Origin: Virgisporangium aliadipatigenens
Lineage (GTDB): Bacteria > Actinomycetota > Actinomycetes > Mycobacteriales > Micromonosporaceae
Assembly: GCF_016863615.1 (NCBI RefSeq)
Contig: NZ_BOPF01000002.1
Coordinates: 558,001 to 622,000 of the forward strand
Direction: 5' to 3'
DNA: 64,000 bases
Shown: piece by piece, positions 25,233 through 34,194 of the stretch
How the letters are laid out: every line of letters starts with the position of its first letter
Position numbering within the stretch: the stretch's first letter is position 1
The notes under the pieces: generated by a model
The model's input: only the letters and a program-made list of their open reading frames with translations
Told to the model about the DNA's origin: nothing
Database searches by the model: none
Translations under genes and position numbers: made by a program

Positions 25233-28127
25233 GTGGTTCCCGCTCTCCTTGTCGGCCGCGACATCGAGACCGCGACGCTGCGCGCCCGGGTCGCGGCGTG
25301 CGCCGCCGGACACGGCCGGGCCACGCTGATCGGGGGAGAGCCGGGCATCGGAAAGTCCGCTCTGGTCCGGGACGTGTGCGACGCCGCCGCCGCGGCCGGC
25401 CTCACGGTCCTGCGGGGCGCCGGCGACGAACTGGGCCAGGTGCTGCCGCTGCTGCCGTTCCTGGCGGCGCTCGAGGTGAGCGGCGGTGCCGCGGCCGAGG
25501 AACCCGGCGGCCGGCGCGCCGCCGTGCTGCGGCTGCTGCGGGGCGAGCAGGAGTTCCGGGCCGTCGACGCCGTGTCGGCCGCGGCCGAGCAGCTGTTCGC
25601 GCTCGTCGAGGAGAGCGCCGCGCGCCGCCCGACCCTGCTGGCGATCGACGACCTGCAGTGGGCCGACCAGGCGTCGGTCGCGCTGTGGGCACGCCTCGCG
25701 CGTGCCGCCGGACGGCACCGGCTCCTTCTCGTCGGGGCCGTCCGGACGGCGCCCGGCGACGTGCTGCGGGCGTTGCGCCGGGTGGTCGAGCCGGCCGATC
25801 TCCTGCGTCCCGGGCCGCTCGCCGCCCCGGCGGTCGACGCGCTGCTGACCGCGTCGGTCGGGGCGCGGCCCGGGCCGCGGTTGACCCGGCTCGCCGCCGG
25901 CGCCGCCGGCAACCCGCTCTACATCACGGAACTGGTGGGTGCGCTCGCCCGCGCCGGACGGCTGGCCGAGGGGCCGGCGGGCGTCGTCGACTTCACCGGC
26001 GCCCGTCCGGCCGACGGAGCACCCGACCCGGCCGGTCGGACCGCCGGCGCGGACGAACCGCTCGCCGGAGGCGTGTCGGCGGCCGACGACGCGGTCCCGC
26101 CGTCGCTCGCCGCCGCCATCGCCGACCGGCTCGATTTCCTCTCCGACGAGGTGCGCCCGACGCTGCGGGCCGCCGCGCTGCTCGGCGTCCACTTCGACGT
26201 CGAGGACCTGGCCGCCGTCCAGCGGTGCGGCGTCGCCGAGCTGGTTCCGGTGCTCGACGTGGCGATCTCCGCCGGTGTGCTGGCCGACTCCGCGCACGGG
26301 CTCGGGTTCCGTCACCCGTTGATCCGGGCGGCCCTTTATGAGGAACTGGCACCGTCCGTGCGGCGCGCCTGGCACCGCGACGCCGCCCGCGCGCTGGCGG
26401 CCGCCGCAGCGCCGGTCGACCGGGTGGCCCGCCAGTTGCTGCCGGCGGCCGAACCCGGCGTTCCGCTCACCGGCTGGATGCTCGACTGGCTCGTCGAGGC
26501 GGGGCCGCCGCTGACCGCACAGGCACCCACCGTCGCGATCGACCTGCTGCGACGGGCCGTCGCCGGTCCGGGGCGGCCGGGTGAACGCACCTACGGCATG
26601 CTCGCCCGGCATCTCGCCGACGCCCTCTCCCGCGCCGGCGAACAGGCCGAGGCGGAGCGGGTGGCGTTCACCGCGTTGGGGCGGGTCACCGATGCCGAGG
26701 TCGTCACCGAGCTGCACTGGTCGCTGGCCCAGGTCCGGCTGAACGCCGGCCGGGTCACGGACGCGCTCGACGACCTCGACCGCGCGCTGGCCGCCCCGCA
26801 TCTCGCCGAACGTCACCGCGCCCGGCTGCTCACCATGAAGGCCCGCATCGTGCGCTGGATGGGCGACATCGACCTGGCCGGCGCACTCGCCGACGAGGCG
26901 CTCGACGGCGCCACGGCCACCGGGGACACCGCGACGGTGGCGTGGGCGTTGCACACCAGGATCGTGGTGCTGGCGTTGCGGGGCGAACAGCTCGCGCTGC
27001 CGCCGCTGTTCGACCGGGCGCTGGCGGCTGTCGCGGACGAGCCGCGCCTGGCGGACCTGCGACTGCTGCTGGAGAACAACCGGGCGGTGGTGCTCGGCGC
27101 CGTCGACCGGATGGGGGAGGCGATCGCGCAGGCGACGGCGGTGTGCGCGGCGGCGGCTCGCACCGGCAGCGTGCTGAGGCTGGCCGGCGCCCATGGCACC
27201 CGCGGCGAACTGCTCTACGACGCGGGGCGGTGGGACGAGGCGCTCGCGGACGTGACGGCGTTCCCCGATGAGGTGAAGGACGTGTCGATGGTCTGCAACG
27301 CCCACGGGATCGCCGCGCTGGTCCTGCTGCACCGAGGCGGGATCGCCGAGGCGAGACGGCACCTGGAGCGCGGCATCCCGGCGGCGGCCACCATCCCCAA
27401 CCGGCTCGTCGGCTCGCTCGTCGCCGCCCGCGCGCTGCTGGCCGAGCACGAGGGGCGGCCGGCGGACGCGCTGGCGACGCTCACCGCGTGGATCTCCGGC
27501 GACCAGGAACTCACCGAGGTGATCGACCTGCTCCCCGACGGGCTGCGCCTGGCGCGCGAACACGGCGATCCGGCCACCCGGGCGGCGATGCTCGCGCTCG
27601 CCGACAGCCTGTGGGCGAAGGCCGACGTGCCGCACCGCGCCGGCCTGGTGCACTACGGCAGGGGCCTGCACAGCGGCGACCCCGCCGTGCTGCGTCGGGC
27701 CGCCGCGTGCTTCCGGACCGCCGAACGTCCACTGTGGACAGCCACGGCGCTGGGCGCGGCCGCTGTCGCCGCGGCCGAGGCGGGGGACCGCGCGGGTGCG
27801 CGCGCGGCGTTCAGCGACGCGGTCGACGGCTACGAACGCCTCGGCGCCGCCTGGGACGTCGCGCGGTTGCAGGCGCGGATGTGGGCGTTCGGGATCCGGC
27901 GGGCGCCGCGGGTGAAGCACCGCACCGCGCGGCACGGGTGGGACAGCCTCACGCCGTCGGAGCAGCAGGTCGTCGCGCTGGTGCTGCGGGGGCTGTCCAA
28001 CCCGCAGATCGCGGAGGAGTTGTACGTGTCGCCGCGAACGGTGGGCACGCACGTGTCGCGCATCCTGGCGAAGCTCGACCTGTCGTCGCGGACGGACCTG
28101 GTGCGCGAAGCGGCACGCCGCGGCTGA
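25233..28127 (+). CDS. Large LuxR-family (LAL-type) ATPase regulator
   Basis: This 964-residue regulator has an N-terminal AAA/STAND ATPase with Walker A GGEPGIGKSA (residues 34-42) and Walker B LLAIDDLQWAD. A long helical TPR-like middle follows, and a C-terminal LuxR helix-turn-helix at about 905-960 (LTPSEQQVVALVLRGLSNPQ, VSPRTVGTHVSRILAKL). LAL regulators sense carbohydrates or other ligands with the central domain. GTG 25233 lies 6 nt after TACGAT, so the mRNA is likely leaderless. The target is unclear; the decarboxylase/MFS genes downstream are convergent to it. Confidence 0.93.
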   Translation: MVPALLVGRDIETATLRARVAACAAGHGRATLIGGEPGIGKSALVRDVCDAAAAAGLTVLRGAGDELGQVLPLLPFLAALEVSGGAAAEEPGGRRAAVLRLLRGEQEFRAVDAVSAAAEQLFALVEESAARRPTLLAIDDLQWADQASVALWARLARAAGRHRLLLVGAVRTAPGDVLRALRRVVEPADLLRPGPLAAPAVDALLTASVGARPGPRLTRLAAGAAGNPLYITELVGALARAGRLAEGPAGVVDFTGARPADGAPDPAGRTAGADEPLAGGVSAADDAVPPSLAAAIADRLDFLSDEVRPTLRAAALLGVHFDVEDLAAVQRCGVAELVPVLDVAISAGVLADSAHGLGFRHPLIRAALYEELAPSVRRAWHRDAARALAAAAAPVDRVARQLLPAAEPGVPLTGWMLDWLVEAGPPLTAQAPTVAIDLLRRAVAGPGRPGERTYGMLARHLADALSRAGEQAEAERVAFTALGRVTDAEVVTELHWSLAQVRLNAGRVTDALDDLDRALAAPHLAERHRARLLTMKARIVRWMGDIDLAGALADEALDGATATGDTATVAWALHTRIVVLALRGEQLALPPLFDRALAAVADEPRLADLRLLLENNRAVVLGAVDRMGEAIAQATAVCAAAARTGSVLRLAGAHGTRGELLYDAGRWDEALADVTAFPDEVKDVSMVCNAHGIAALVLLHRGGIAEARRHLERGIPAAATIPNRLVGSLVAARALLAEHEGRPADALATLTAWISGDQELTEVIDLLPDGLRLAREHGDPATRAAMLALADSLWAKADVPHRAGLVHYGRGLHSGDPAVLRRAAACFRTAERPLWTATALGAAAVAAAEAGDRAGARAAFSDAVDGYERLGAAWDVARLQARMWAFGIRRAPRVKHRTARHGWDSLTPSEQQVVALVLRGLSNPQIAEELYVSPRTVGTHVSRILAKLDLSSRTDLVREAARRG

Positions 28128-28132
28128 TCCCC

Positions 28133-28199
28133 GTGGACGGCCGCCGTGCGGCGCGGTCCCGGGCGACGCCGGGCGTGAGCGCGGGTAGGGCCCGTCCAC
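28133..28199. terminator. Inverted repeat in convergent intergenic region
   Basis: GTGGACGG and CCGTCCAC, about 50 nt apart, can pair between the convergent LuxR and MFS genes. Internal GC-rich pairing is also possible. It may act as a bidirectional terminator, though no U-tract is present. Confidence 0.3.
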
Positions 28200-28268
28200 C
28201 GGGTGAACCGGCGGCGATTCGCGTGCCGCGTGTGCGGCCAAGCGGTGATTCCGGGTGTGCGGCCCGGG

Positions 28269-30038
28269 TCAGGCGCGCGGGCCGGGCCCGGGTGGGGCCG
28301 ACTCGCGCCACGCCAGGCCGGGCTGGGCCGATCCGGGCCGGACCGACGCGGGCGGTGCGGGGACGGGCTCAGCCGGCGCGGCGGGGTACGACGGGGGCCG
28401 TCCCGCGCCGTGCCGGGCAGCCGGGGCACCGGCCGGCTCACGCCACGGCGACCCGGCCGGGTGCGGCGCGGCGCGCACCGGCACGGACCTGGTCACGGCG
28501 GTGTCCGGGAATCCCCGCGGCCCCGACCGGGCGGGGTCCGGACCCGCCTGCGCCGGCACGGGCCGGGTCACCGTCGGGTCCACGGGCCCACGCAATGCCG
28601 CGCCGGGTGCGGCGGCGGGGCGCGGCGTCCACGCCGGTGTGGCCCACGCCGCGATCGGCCGCACCGGCTCCGGCGGGCTCGGCTCCTGCCACGCCGACCC
28701 GATCCGGCCCGACCCGGCCCACGCCGTCGCCTCGGCCGCGTCGTCGGCGGCGAGTTCCTTCCAGGTCAGCCCGGGCTGGGCCGAGCCCGGCCGCACCGGC
28801 TTGGGCCGAGCCGGTTGCGGCCGGACGATGTGGCGCCGGGCCGATTCCGCGCGGGCCGGTTCCGGCCAGGTGAGCGGGGGACGGGTCGGCGCGCCGCCGG
28901 GCGCCGGGACGTGCGCCCGGGCCGAGTGCACCCCGGCGTGGAACCCGGCCGCCACCAACGCCCCGCACACCAGCAGCGCGGAGGTCCCGGCCCCGGCGAC
29001 GTACCCGACGGTCTGCGCGGTCACCACGACCGGCAGCAGCCGAACGGCCAACGCACTGCCCAGCGCCCGGGTCGAGGCGGCCCACGCGAGCACCCGGGTG
29101 ACGGCCCCGCCGCGGGTGCGTTCGGCGACCCGGGAGTCCATCTCACCCTCGAACGCCGTCATGCACAGCCCCGCCATGAACTGCGCCACCAGCAGCGCCA
29201 CGGGATGCCACGCCGCCACGGTCCACCCGGCGAGCATGCCGACGCCCCACAGCGGCCAGCCGACGGTCTGCGGCAGCCGCAGCCGCCCGACCGCCTCGAC
29301 CGCCCAGGACGAGCAGAGGCATCCGACGCTGAACGCCGCGGCCGCGCCCGCGACCCACACCTGCCCGTGCAGTTCGGCGGCGAGGGCCACGGCCAGCAGC
29401 GTCGGCCCGGTGGCGAGCAGGGCGATCCCGGCCCCGCCGCAGAGCGCCCAGACGGGCAGGCGCACCCGTGCGGTCCCGCCCGGCGTGGGCGTGGCGACGA
29501 CCCGTGCGCGCCGGGCGCTCAGGTACGCGGGCAGCAGGCTGAGCACGTAGACGGCGACGACCCACAGCGGCACCGTCTCCCCGGGCAGGAGCGCCGCCGC
29601 CCCGGCACCGGCGGCCTCGATCGCCGCGATGGTCATCACGTAGCCGGTCATCGCGCGGGCGGTCGCCTCCACGGCGGCGACCTCGGCCCGCATGACGGCG
29701 TAGCCCGAGTACCCGGCGAGGTACATGACGGCCACCCCGGCCGCGATCAGCGGTGTCGGCGCGCCGGCGAGCAGGCCGGCGATGGTGGCCAGGCGCAGCG
29801 CCGCCTCGGTGAGCGAGACGAGGCGCAGCAGCGGGCCGCCGTTCATGCGGCGGGTGAGCCAACCCGTGACGGGTGCCGAGAGGACGACTCCGACCAGCAT
29901 CGCGGCGTTGTAGGCGGCGGCTTCGGGCAGGCCGCCGCGCCGGACGGCCAGCAGCACGAACACCGTCCACCCGAGGGACAGCCCGAAGGAGTCGACCAGC
30001 CCGCAGAAGCGCAGTTCGCGTAGCCGGTCGGTGGTCAT
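28269..30038 (-). CDS. MFS transporter with long Pro-rich C-terminal tail
   Basis: This 589-residue protein has an N-terminal MFS domain of about 400 residues, with roughly 12 helices beginning GLVDSFGLSLGWTVFVLLAV. A hydrophilic tail of about 185 residues follows, rich in Pro, Ala, Trp and Arg. The tail contains an imperfect internal repeat (RPGSAQPGLTWKELA and RPGSAQPGLAWRESA). Its ATG overlaps the decarboxylase stop as ATGA, so it is co-translated with that enzyme. It probably exports the decarboxylation product or a metabolite made from it. Confidence 0.85.
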   Translation of the reverse strand: MTTDRLRELRFCGLVDSFGLSLGWTVFVLLAVRRGGLPEAAAYNAAMLVGVVLSAPVTGWLTRRMNGGPLLRLVSLTEAALRLATIAGLLAGAPTPLIAAGVAVMYLAGYSGYAVMRAEVAAVEATARAMTGYVMTIAAIEAAGAGAAALLPGETVPLWVVAVYVLSLLPAYLSARRARVVATPTPGGTARVRLPVWALCGGAGIALLATGPTLLAVALAAELHGQVWVAGAAAAFSVGCLCSSWAVEAVGRLRLPQTVGWPLWGVGMLAGWTVAAWHPVALLVAQFMAGLCMTAFEGEMDSRVAERTRGGAVTRVLAWAASTRALGSALAVRLLPVVVTAQTVGYVAGAGTSALLVCGALVAAGFHAGVHSARAHVPAPGGAPTRPPLTWPEPARAESARRHIVRPQPARPKPVRPGSAQPGLTWKELAADDAAEATAWAGSGRIGSAWQEPSPPEPVRPIAAWATPAWTPRPAAAPGAALRGPVDPTVTRPVPAQAGPDPARSGPRGFPDTAVTRSVPVRAAPHPAGSPWREPAGAPAARHGAGRPPSYPAAPAEPVPAPPASVRPGSAQPGLAWRESAPPGPGPRA

Positions 30039-31177
30039 GACAGGAACGTCGTCGCGGGTGGGGCGAAGCCGTTGAAGTGCGAGGCGAAGCTCAGCGTGTA
30101 GGCGCCGGCGTGGCCCAGGTACACCCGGTCGCCGACGTCGACGGTGGTGGGCAGGAGGACGTTCTCGTAGACGGTGTCGGTGCTGTCGCAGGTCGGGCCG
30201 GTCAGCGTGAACGGGGCCAGGGCGCCGTCCGGTCGCGAGGTCCACACCGGCAGGTGCCAGCGGCCGTTCATCTGTTGGGCGTCGAGCAGGCCGTTGTAGG
30301 CGCCGGCGTCGAGGTGCAGCCAGCGGGTGCCGCCCCGCACGCTGCGGCCGATGACGCCCGCCACGAGCACGCCGGCCTCGGCGACCAGGTAGCGCCCGGG
30401 CTCCGCGGCGATGAGGGCGGGCCGGTACGGGAGACGTTCCAACGCGGGCCTGACGGCACGGGCGATGTCCACGATGGACGGTGCCGGCTCGACGTAGGGG
30501 ACCGGGAAACCGCCGCCGAGGTCGAGCATGTCGAGCCGGATGCCGTCGCGCCGCAGCTGCGCCATGATGTCGCCCGTCGTGCGCAGTGCCGCCACCCAGG
30601 CCTGCGGATCCGCGCATTGACTTCCCACGTGGAACGTCAAACCGTACGGCCGCAGCCCGAGTGCGGCCGCGGTGCGGAAGAGTTCCCGGGCACGGGCCGG
30701 CTGTGCGCCGAGCTTCGCCGACAGCGGGAACATGCTGCTGCTGTCGTCGACCACGATGCGCAGATACACCGCGCTGCCGGGGGCGTGCCGCGCGAGCTTG
30801 CGCAGTTCGCCGGCGCTGTCGAAACTGAACCGCCACAGCCCGGCCGCGTAGGCCTCCTCCACGTGCGCGGGCACCTTCACCGGGTTGCTGAACAGCACCG
30901 TGGCGGGGTCGACGTCGACGGCGCGCAGCGCACGCAGTTCCCCGATGGAAGCGATCTCGAACCCGCAGCCCAGCGCGGCGAGGGAACGCAGGATCTCGGG
31001 GGAGCCGTTGCACTTCATCGCGTAGAAGCACGCGACGCCCGGCAGGGCGGACCTGAACGCCGCGTACCGCCCGGCGACGGTGCCGAGGTCGCAGGCGAGG
31101 AACGGCGTCGCCAGGTCCAGCGCGGCGAGGCCCAGCGGATCCGGCCCGGCGGGTGCCCGCGCGGCGGTGACTGTCAT
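30035..31177 (-). CDS. PLP-dependent decarboxylase, ornithine/lysine type (fold III)
   Basis: This 380-residue enzyme carries the ODC/DAP decarboxylase motifs. These are the PLP lysine in FYAMKCN (residue 55), FHVGSQ, the glycine loop GGGFP, EPGRYLVAEAG, and the active-site Cys-Asp in GPTCDSTD. The last motif is closest to the eukaryotic-type ornithine decarboxylases, so ornithine, lysine or a related diamino acid is the likely substrate. It forms an operon with the MFS transporter and is divergent from an ArsR-type regulator, suggesting regulated polyamine production and export or a branch of a specialised pathway. Confidence 0.88.
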   Translation of the reverse strand: MTVTAARAPAGPDPLGLAALDLATPFLACDLGTVAGRYAAFRSALPGVACFYAMKCNGSPEILRSLAALGCGFEIASIGELRALRAVDVDPATVLFSNPVKVPAHVEEAYAAGLWRFSFDSAGELRKLARHAPGSAVYLRIVVDDSSSMFPLSAKLGAQPARARELFRTAAALGLRPYGLTFHVGSQCADPQAWVAALRTTGDIMAQLRRDGIRLDMLDLGGGFPVPYVEPAPSIVDIARAVRPALERLPYRPALIAAEPGRYLVAEAGVLVAGVIGRSVRGGTRWLHLDAGAYNGLLDAQQMNGRWHLPVWTSRPDGALAPFTLTGPTCDSTDTVYENVLLPTTVDVGDRVYLGHAGAYTLSFASHFNGFAPPATTFLS

Positions 31178-31256
31178 GCGAACGACGATCTCCCGGCCGG
31201 TTCGCGCAGACATCGGTCGATCGACGTACCCGGGAAGCCTGCCCGCCGGCCATTGC

Positions 31257-31270
31257 ACAAGGCGTCTTGT
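31257..31270. promoter_or_regulatory. ArsR-type operator palindrome
   Basis: ACAAG-GCGT-CTTGT is a perfect 5-bp inverted repeat just upstream of an AT-rich TATATG segment (31270-31275). It lies in the gap between the decarboxylase operon and the ArsR-type regulator, where that regulator would be expected to bind. Confidence 0.65.
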
Positions 31271-31288
31271 ATATGGAACGTTCGATGG

Positions 31289-31777
31289 GTGTCGGAGTCC
31301 CAGGTCCTCGCCGCGCTCGCCCACCCCTTGCGCCGCCGCCTCGTCGAGGTGCTGCGGGCCGGTGGCCCCTCGACGGTCGGCGCGCTCGCCGCGCACACCG
31401 CCCAGGCGGTCGGCAACGTCAGCCACCACATCCGCGTGCTCGCCGCCGCCGGACTGGTCGAGGAGGCCCCGGAACTGGCCCGCGACCGCCGCGAACGCTG
31501 GTGGCGCCCGGTACCCCGCCGCCCGGTGCCGGCGGGGTTGGACGCACACGGCCGCCGGGTGCGCGAGTGGGACTCGGCGCCCTCGGCGGAGCTCGCGGCG
31601 TGGGGCGACGCGCCGTTTCGCACCGACCGCTGGCTGCACCTCACCCCGGCCGAACTGGCCCGGCTCGGCACCGAGATCGAGGCGTTGCTGGAGCGGTGGA
31701 GCCGACGCCCGGCGCCGGAGGAGGGGGAGCGCGGCACGGTCTTCGTCTTCGCCCACGGTGTGCCGGCCCGCCCCTGA
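31289..31777 (+). CDS. ArsR-type winged-helix regulator
   Basis: This 162-residue protein has an N-terminal winged helix (VLAALAHPLRRRLVEVL, then VGNVSHHIRVLAAAGLVEE). A C-terminal helical region follows, without metal-binding cysteines, so it probably senses an organic ligand rather than a metal. GTG 31289 is the first sensible start, just before the first helix. It is divergent from the decarboxylase/MFS operon and probably controls it through the palindrome at 31257-31270. Confidence 0.87.
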   Translation: MSESQVLAALAHPLRRRLVEVLRAGGPSTVGALAAHTAQAVGNVSHHIRVLAAAGLVEEAPELARDRRERWWRPVPRRPVPAGLDAHGRRVREWDSAPSAELAAWGDAPFRTDRWLHLTPAELARLGTEIEALLERWSRRPAPEEGERGTVFVFAHGVPARP

Positions 31778-31782
31778 GGCCC

Positions 31783-33075
31783 CTATCGGCGATGTGCCGT
31801 CGTCCCGGTCCCGAACTGGTGCAGCGTCAACGACGTGGGCCGGCCCGCCGGATCGAGGGCGAAGGTGAGCGAGGCGCCGGCGGCCGGAAGGTGCGCCAGC
31901 GTGTCCGACCGGGGATCCACGACCAGCGGCGGCTGCCCCGGCACGCGCAGCAGCAGCTCGCCGCCCTCGGCGCTGATCGCGATCGGGACGCCGCTGTCGG
32001 TGTCGTAGCGGCCGACGTAGCGCGCCTCCGCCGACGCGGCGACCACGGCCGAGGCGGTCTGCTCGGGCGGATAGACGGGCGGATCGGGCCAGCCGGTCGC
32101 GGCCGCCGCCGCCTCGGCCAGCGCGTGGGCGACCGAACTGCCGTCCTCGCTGTTGGTCATGACGGCGACGGCGTGCCCCTCGCGAACGGTGGCGAGCAGG
32201 CCGCACCGGTAGCCGCGGTTGCTGCCGCCGTGCAGGAAGCGCCTGTTCGGGCCGGTGTGCTCGAGCTGGAGACCGAGGCCCCAGCCCGGCAGCTGTTCGG
32301 TCAGCAGCTCGGCACCGAGTGCGGGTGGCAGCAGCGCGCCGGGTCGCCCGGCCGCGGCGGCCTGAACGGCGGCGGCGAAGCGGACCAGATCCGTCGGCGT
32401 GCACCACAGCCCCGCGGCGGCCTGTTCCGGGTACACGTGCCAGCCGCCCGGCACCGGCACGCCGTCCACGTGCCCGACGGCGACCCGCGTCGGGTCCGGT
32501 GCGCGGAATCCGGCGCCGGTCATGCCGGCCGGCGCGAGTACCAGTTCGGCGGCCAGGTCCGCGAACGGCGCACCGGTGAGCTCCTCCAACAACAGCTGCA
32601 ACAGCACGTAGCCGCCGCCGGAGTACCGGAACGTGAGGCCGGGGATCCCGTCGACGCGCACCGGTGCGGTGTCGGCCGGCGGCCGGCCGTCCAGGATCTC
32701 CACCAGGCCGGGCAGCGGCGCCCCGACGGGATAGCCGGGATAGCCGCTCATGGTGAGCGCGCCGCCGTGACACAGCAGGTGCCGGACGCTGACCCGGGCC
32801 GCCCAACCGGGCCGGGGAGGCAGCCGCCAGGAGCGCAGGACGTCGTTGACGTCGGCGTCGAGATCCAGTTCGCCGCGGGCGACCAGCCGCAGTGCCGCCA
32901 TGGCCGCCACCGGCTTGCTGATCGACGCCGCCTGAAACCTCGTGTCGGGCGGCGCGCCCCAGGCCGCGTTCGTCAGCGTGCCGTCCGCGAGAACGGCGAC
33001 GGAAACCGCCGGTACCCGCGCGCCGAGCGGGTGGGTCGCGACGATCGCGGACAGTCGGTCAGTGAGGGAGGGCAC
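31783..33075 (-). CDS. Serine hydrolase, beta-lactamase/class C PBP type
   Basis: This 430-residue protein has the penicillin-binding fold motifs. SISK (S-x-x-K) lies in FQAASISKPVA, followed by the tyrosine motif RYSGGGY and HGG in FLHGGSNRGY. A C-terminal beta-rich lipocalin-like domain of about 100 residues follows. No signal peptide is visible, so it is probably cytoplasmic and acts as an esterase or peptidase rather than a secreted beta-lactamase. The GTG start at 33075 follows a CAGGAT hexamer by 6 nt. It converges tail-to-tail with the ArsR gene. Confidence 0.88.
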   Translation of the reverse strand: MPSLTDRLSAIVATHPLGARVPAVSVAVLADGTLTNAAWGAPPDTRFQAASISKPVAAMAALRLVARGELDLDADVNDVLRSWRLPPRPGWAARVSVRHLLCHGGALTMSGYPGYPVGAPLPGLVEILDGRPPADTAPVRVDGIPGLTFRYSGGGYVLLQLLLEELTGAPFADLAAELVLAPAGMTGAGFRAPDPTRVAVGHVDGVPVPGGWHVYPEQAAAGLWCTPTDLVRFAAAVQAAAAGRPGALLPPALGAELLTEQLPGWGLGLQLEHTGPNRRFLHGGSNRGYRCGLLATVREGHAVAVMTNSEDGSSVAHALAEAAAAATGWPDPPVYPPEQTASAVVAASAEARYVGRYDTDSGVPIAISAEGGELLLRVPGQPPLVVDPRSDTLAHLPAAGASLTFALDPAGRPTSLTLHQFGTGTTAHRR

Positions 33076-33103
33076 GGACCCATCCTGCCCGGTGCCGGCG
33101 CAG

Positions 33104-34057
33104 CTACGCGTGACCTGTGTAAGTCCCCGGTACTTCGTTCGCCGGGGTGTCGAGCCGCTCCGCGAGCCGGCGCAGGTCGCCGGCGCGCAGCACGCGGCCC
33201 GGGATCTCCACGTGCAGCGGCGCGAGCCAGCGTTCGGGGATCGCGTCGAGGCCGTACGCGACACCGGCCAGACCGCCGGTGACGGCCGCGACGGTGTCGG
33301 TGTCCCCGCCGAGGTCGATCGCCGCCCGCAGCGCGTCCGCGAAGTCGCCCGTCGTGCGCAGCGCCCAGAGCGCCGAGCCGAGCGTCGGCCACACCGCGCC
33401 GTCGGACTCGGTGGCGAGGTCCGGATGCCAGTCCCGGTCGAGGACCGCCGCCCACCGCCCGCGATGCTCCTTCTTGATCAAGGACAGCGTCCCGGGAACG
33501 GCGTCCAGCAGGTCGCCTCCGGCCAGCCCGACCCGGATCAGTTCGTGGTAGACGGCACACCCCTCGCCGGCGGACGGGTCCCCGTGGGTGAGCCCGGAGA
33601 TCACCCGTGCGGCGTCCATTGTGGACTGTCGGCCGGCCCGGGCGAAGTACACCGCCGACGTGGTGGCCCGCATCAGCGAACCGTTGCCGGCCGCCCGGCG
33701 ATGCGTGGCCGCGTGCGCGGCGGCGGCCCGGTCCCACGGCAGCCCGTTCGTGAGCACCTGCTCCGTCTGCAACCCGATGTCCTTCGGCTCCGACCGCGCC
33801 CACGCCCGGAACCGCGCGAACATGTCGGCCGGGTCCAGCCCGCCACACTCCACAAGGGACAGTCCCACGAGAACGGCCAGCTGCGTGTCGTCGGTCGCCT
33901 CGCCCGGCTCCCAACCGCCTCCCCCGCACATCGTCGCGTCGGCGGGAAACCGCTCGGAGAACGCCCGCGGCGCCCCGAACTCGAACGGCGCACCGAGCGC
34001 GTCCCCCACGGCCGAACCGAGCACCGCCCCGGCCACCCGCCGCCCCCGTGTCGGCAC
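33104..34057 (-). CDS. ADP-ribosylglycohydrolase family protein
   Basis: This 317-residue protein has the DraG-type motifs GSAVGDALGAPFE at the N-terminus, ATDDTQLA, and GGDTDTVAAVTGGLAG near the C-terminus. These provide the acidic residues for the dinuclear magnesium site. It would remove ADP-ribose from proteins or small molecules. The GTG at 34057 is supported by a GGGGGTG ribosome site. It lies 28 nt upstream of the serine hydrolase on the same strand, so the two may be co-transcribed. Confidence 0.92.
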   Translation of the reverse strand: MPTRGRRVAGAVLGSAVGDALGAPFEFGAPRAFSERFPADATMCGGGGWEPGEATDDTQLAVLVGLSLVECGGLDPADMFARFRAWARSEPKDIGLQTEQVLTNGLPWDRAAAAHAATHRRAAGNGSLMRATTSAVYFARAGRQSTMDAARVISGLTHGDPSAGEGCAVYHELIRVGLAGGDLLDAVPGTLSLIKKEHRGRWAAVLDRDWHPDLATESDGAVWPTLGSALWALRTTGDFADALRAAIDLGGDTDTVAAVTGGLAGVAYGLDAIPERWLAPLHVEIPGRVLRAGDLRRLAERLDTPANEVPGTYTGHA

Positions 34058-34194
34058 CGCACACCCCCGATCGTGAAAACCACCTGACGCGCGCCGGCCG
34101 CAGCGGCTCGCGGTGCTGTGCGTGGTGGCCGCCTCGGCGGGCCCGCCTTCCCCGGCGCCCGGAGGCGCGGCCGGGCCGCCGGCCGACAGCGGTC

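Noticed and set aside
24573-28241. 1222-codon open frame antisense to the LuxR gene
   Set aside because: Same GC-driven shadow effect; no recognisable domains and it spans several real genes.
30039-31253. N-terminal extension of the MFS gene at 28269 through the decarboxylase region
   Set aside because: The extension is the decarboxylase read in another frame; the ATGA overlap at 30038 marks the true start.
34129-34140. GGCGGGCCCGCC palindrome as an operator
   Set aside because: Such GC-only palindromes are common by chance here and it has no promoter context.
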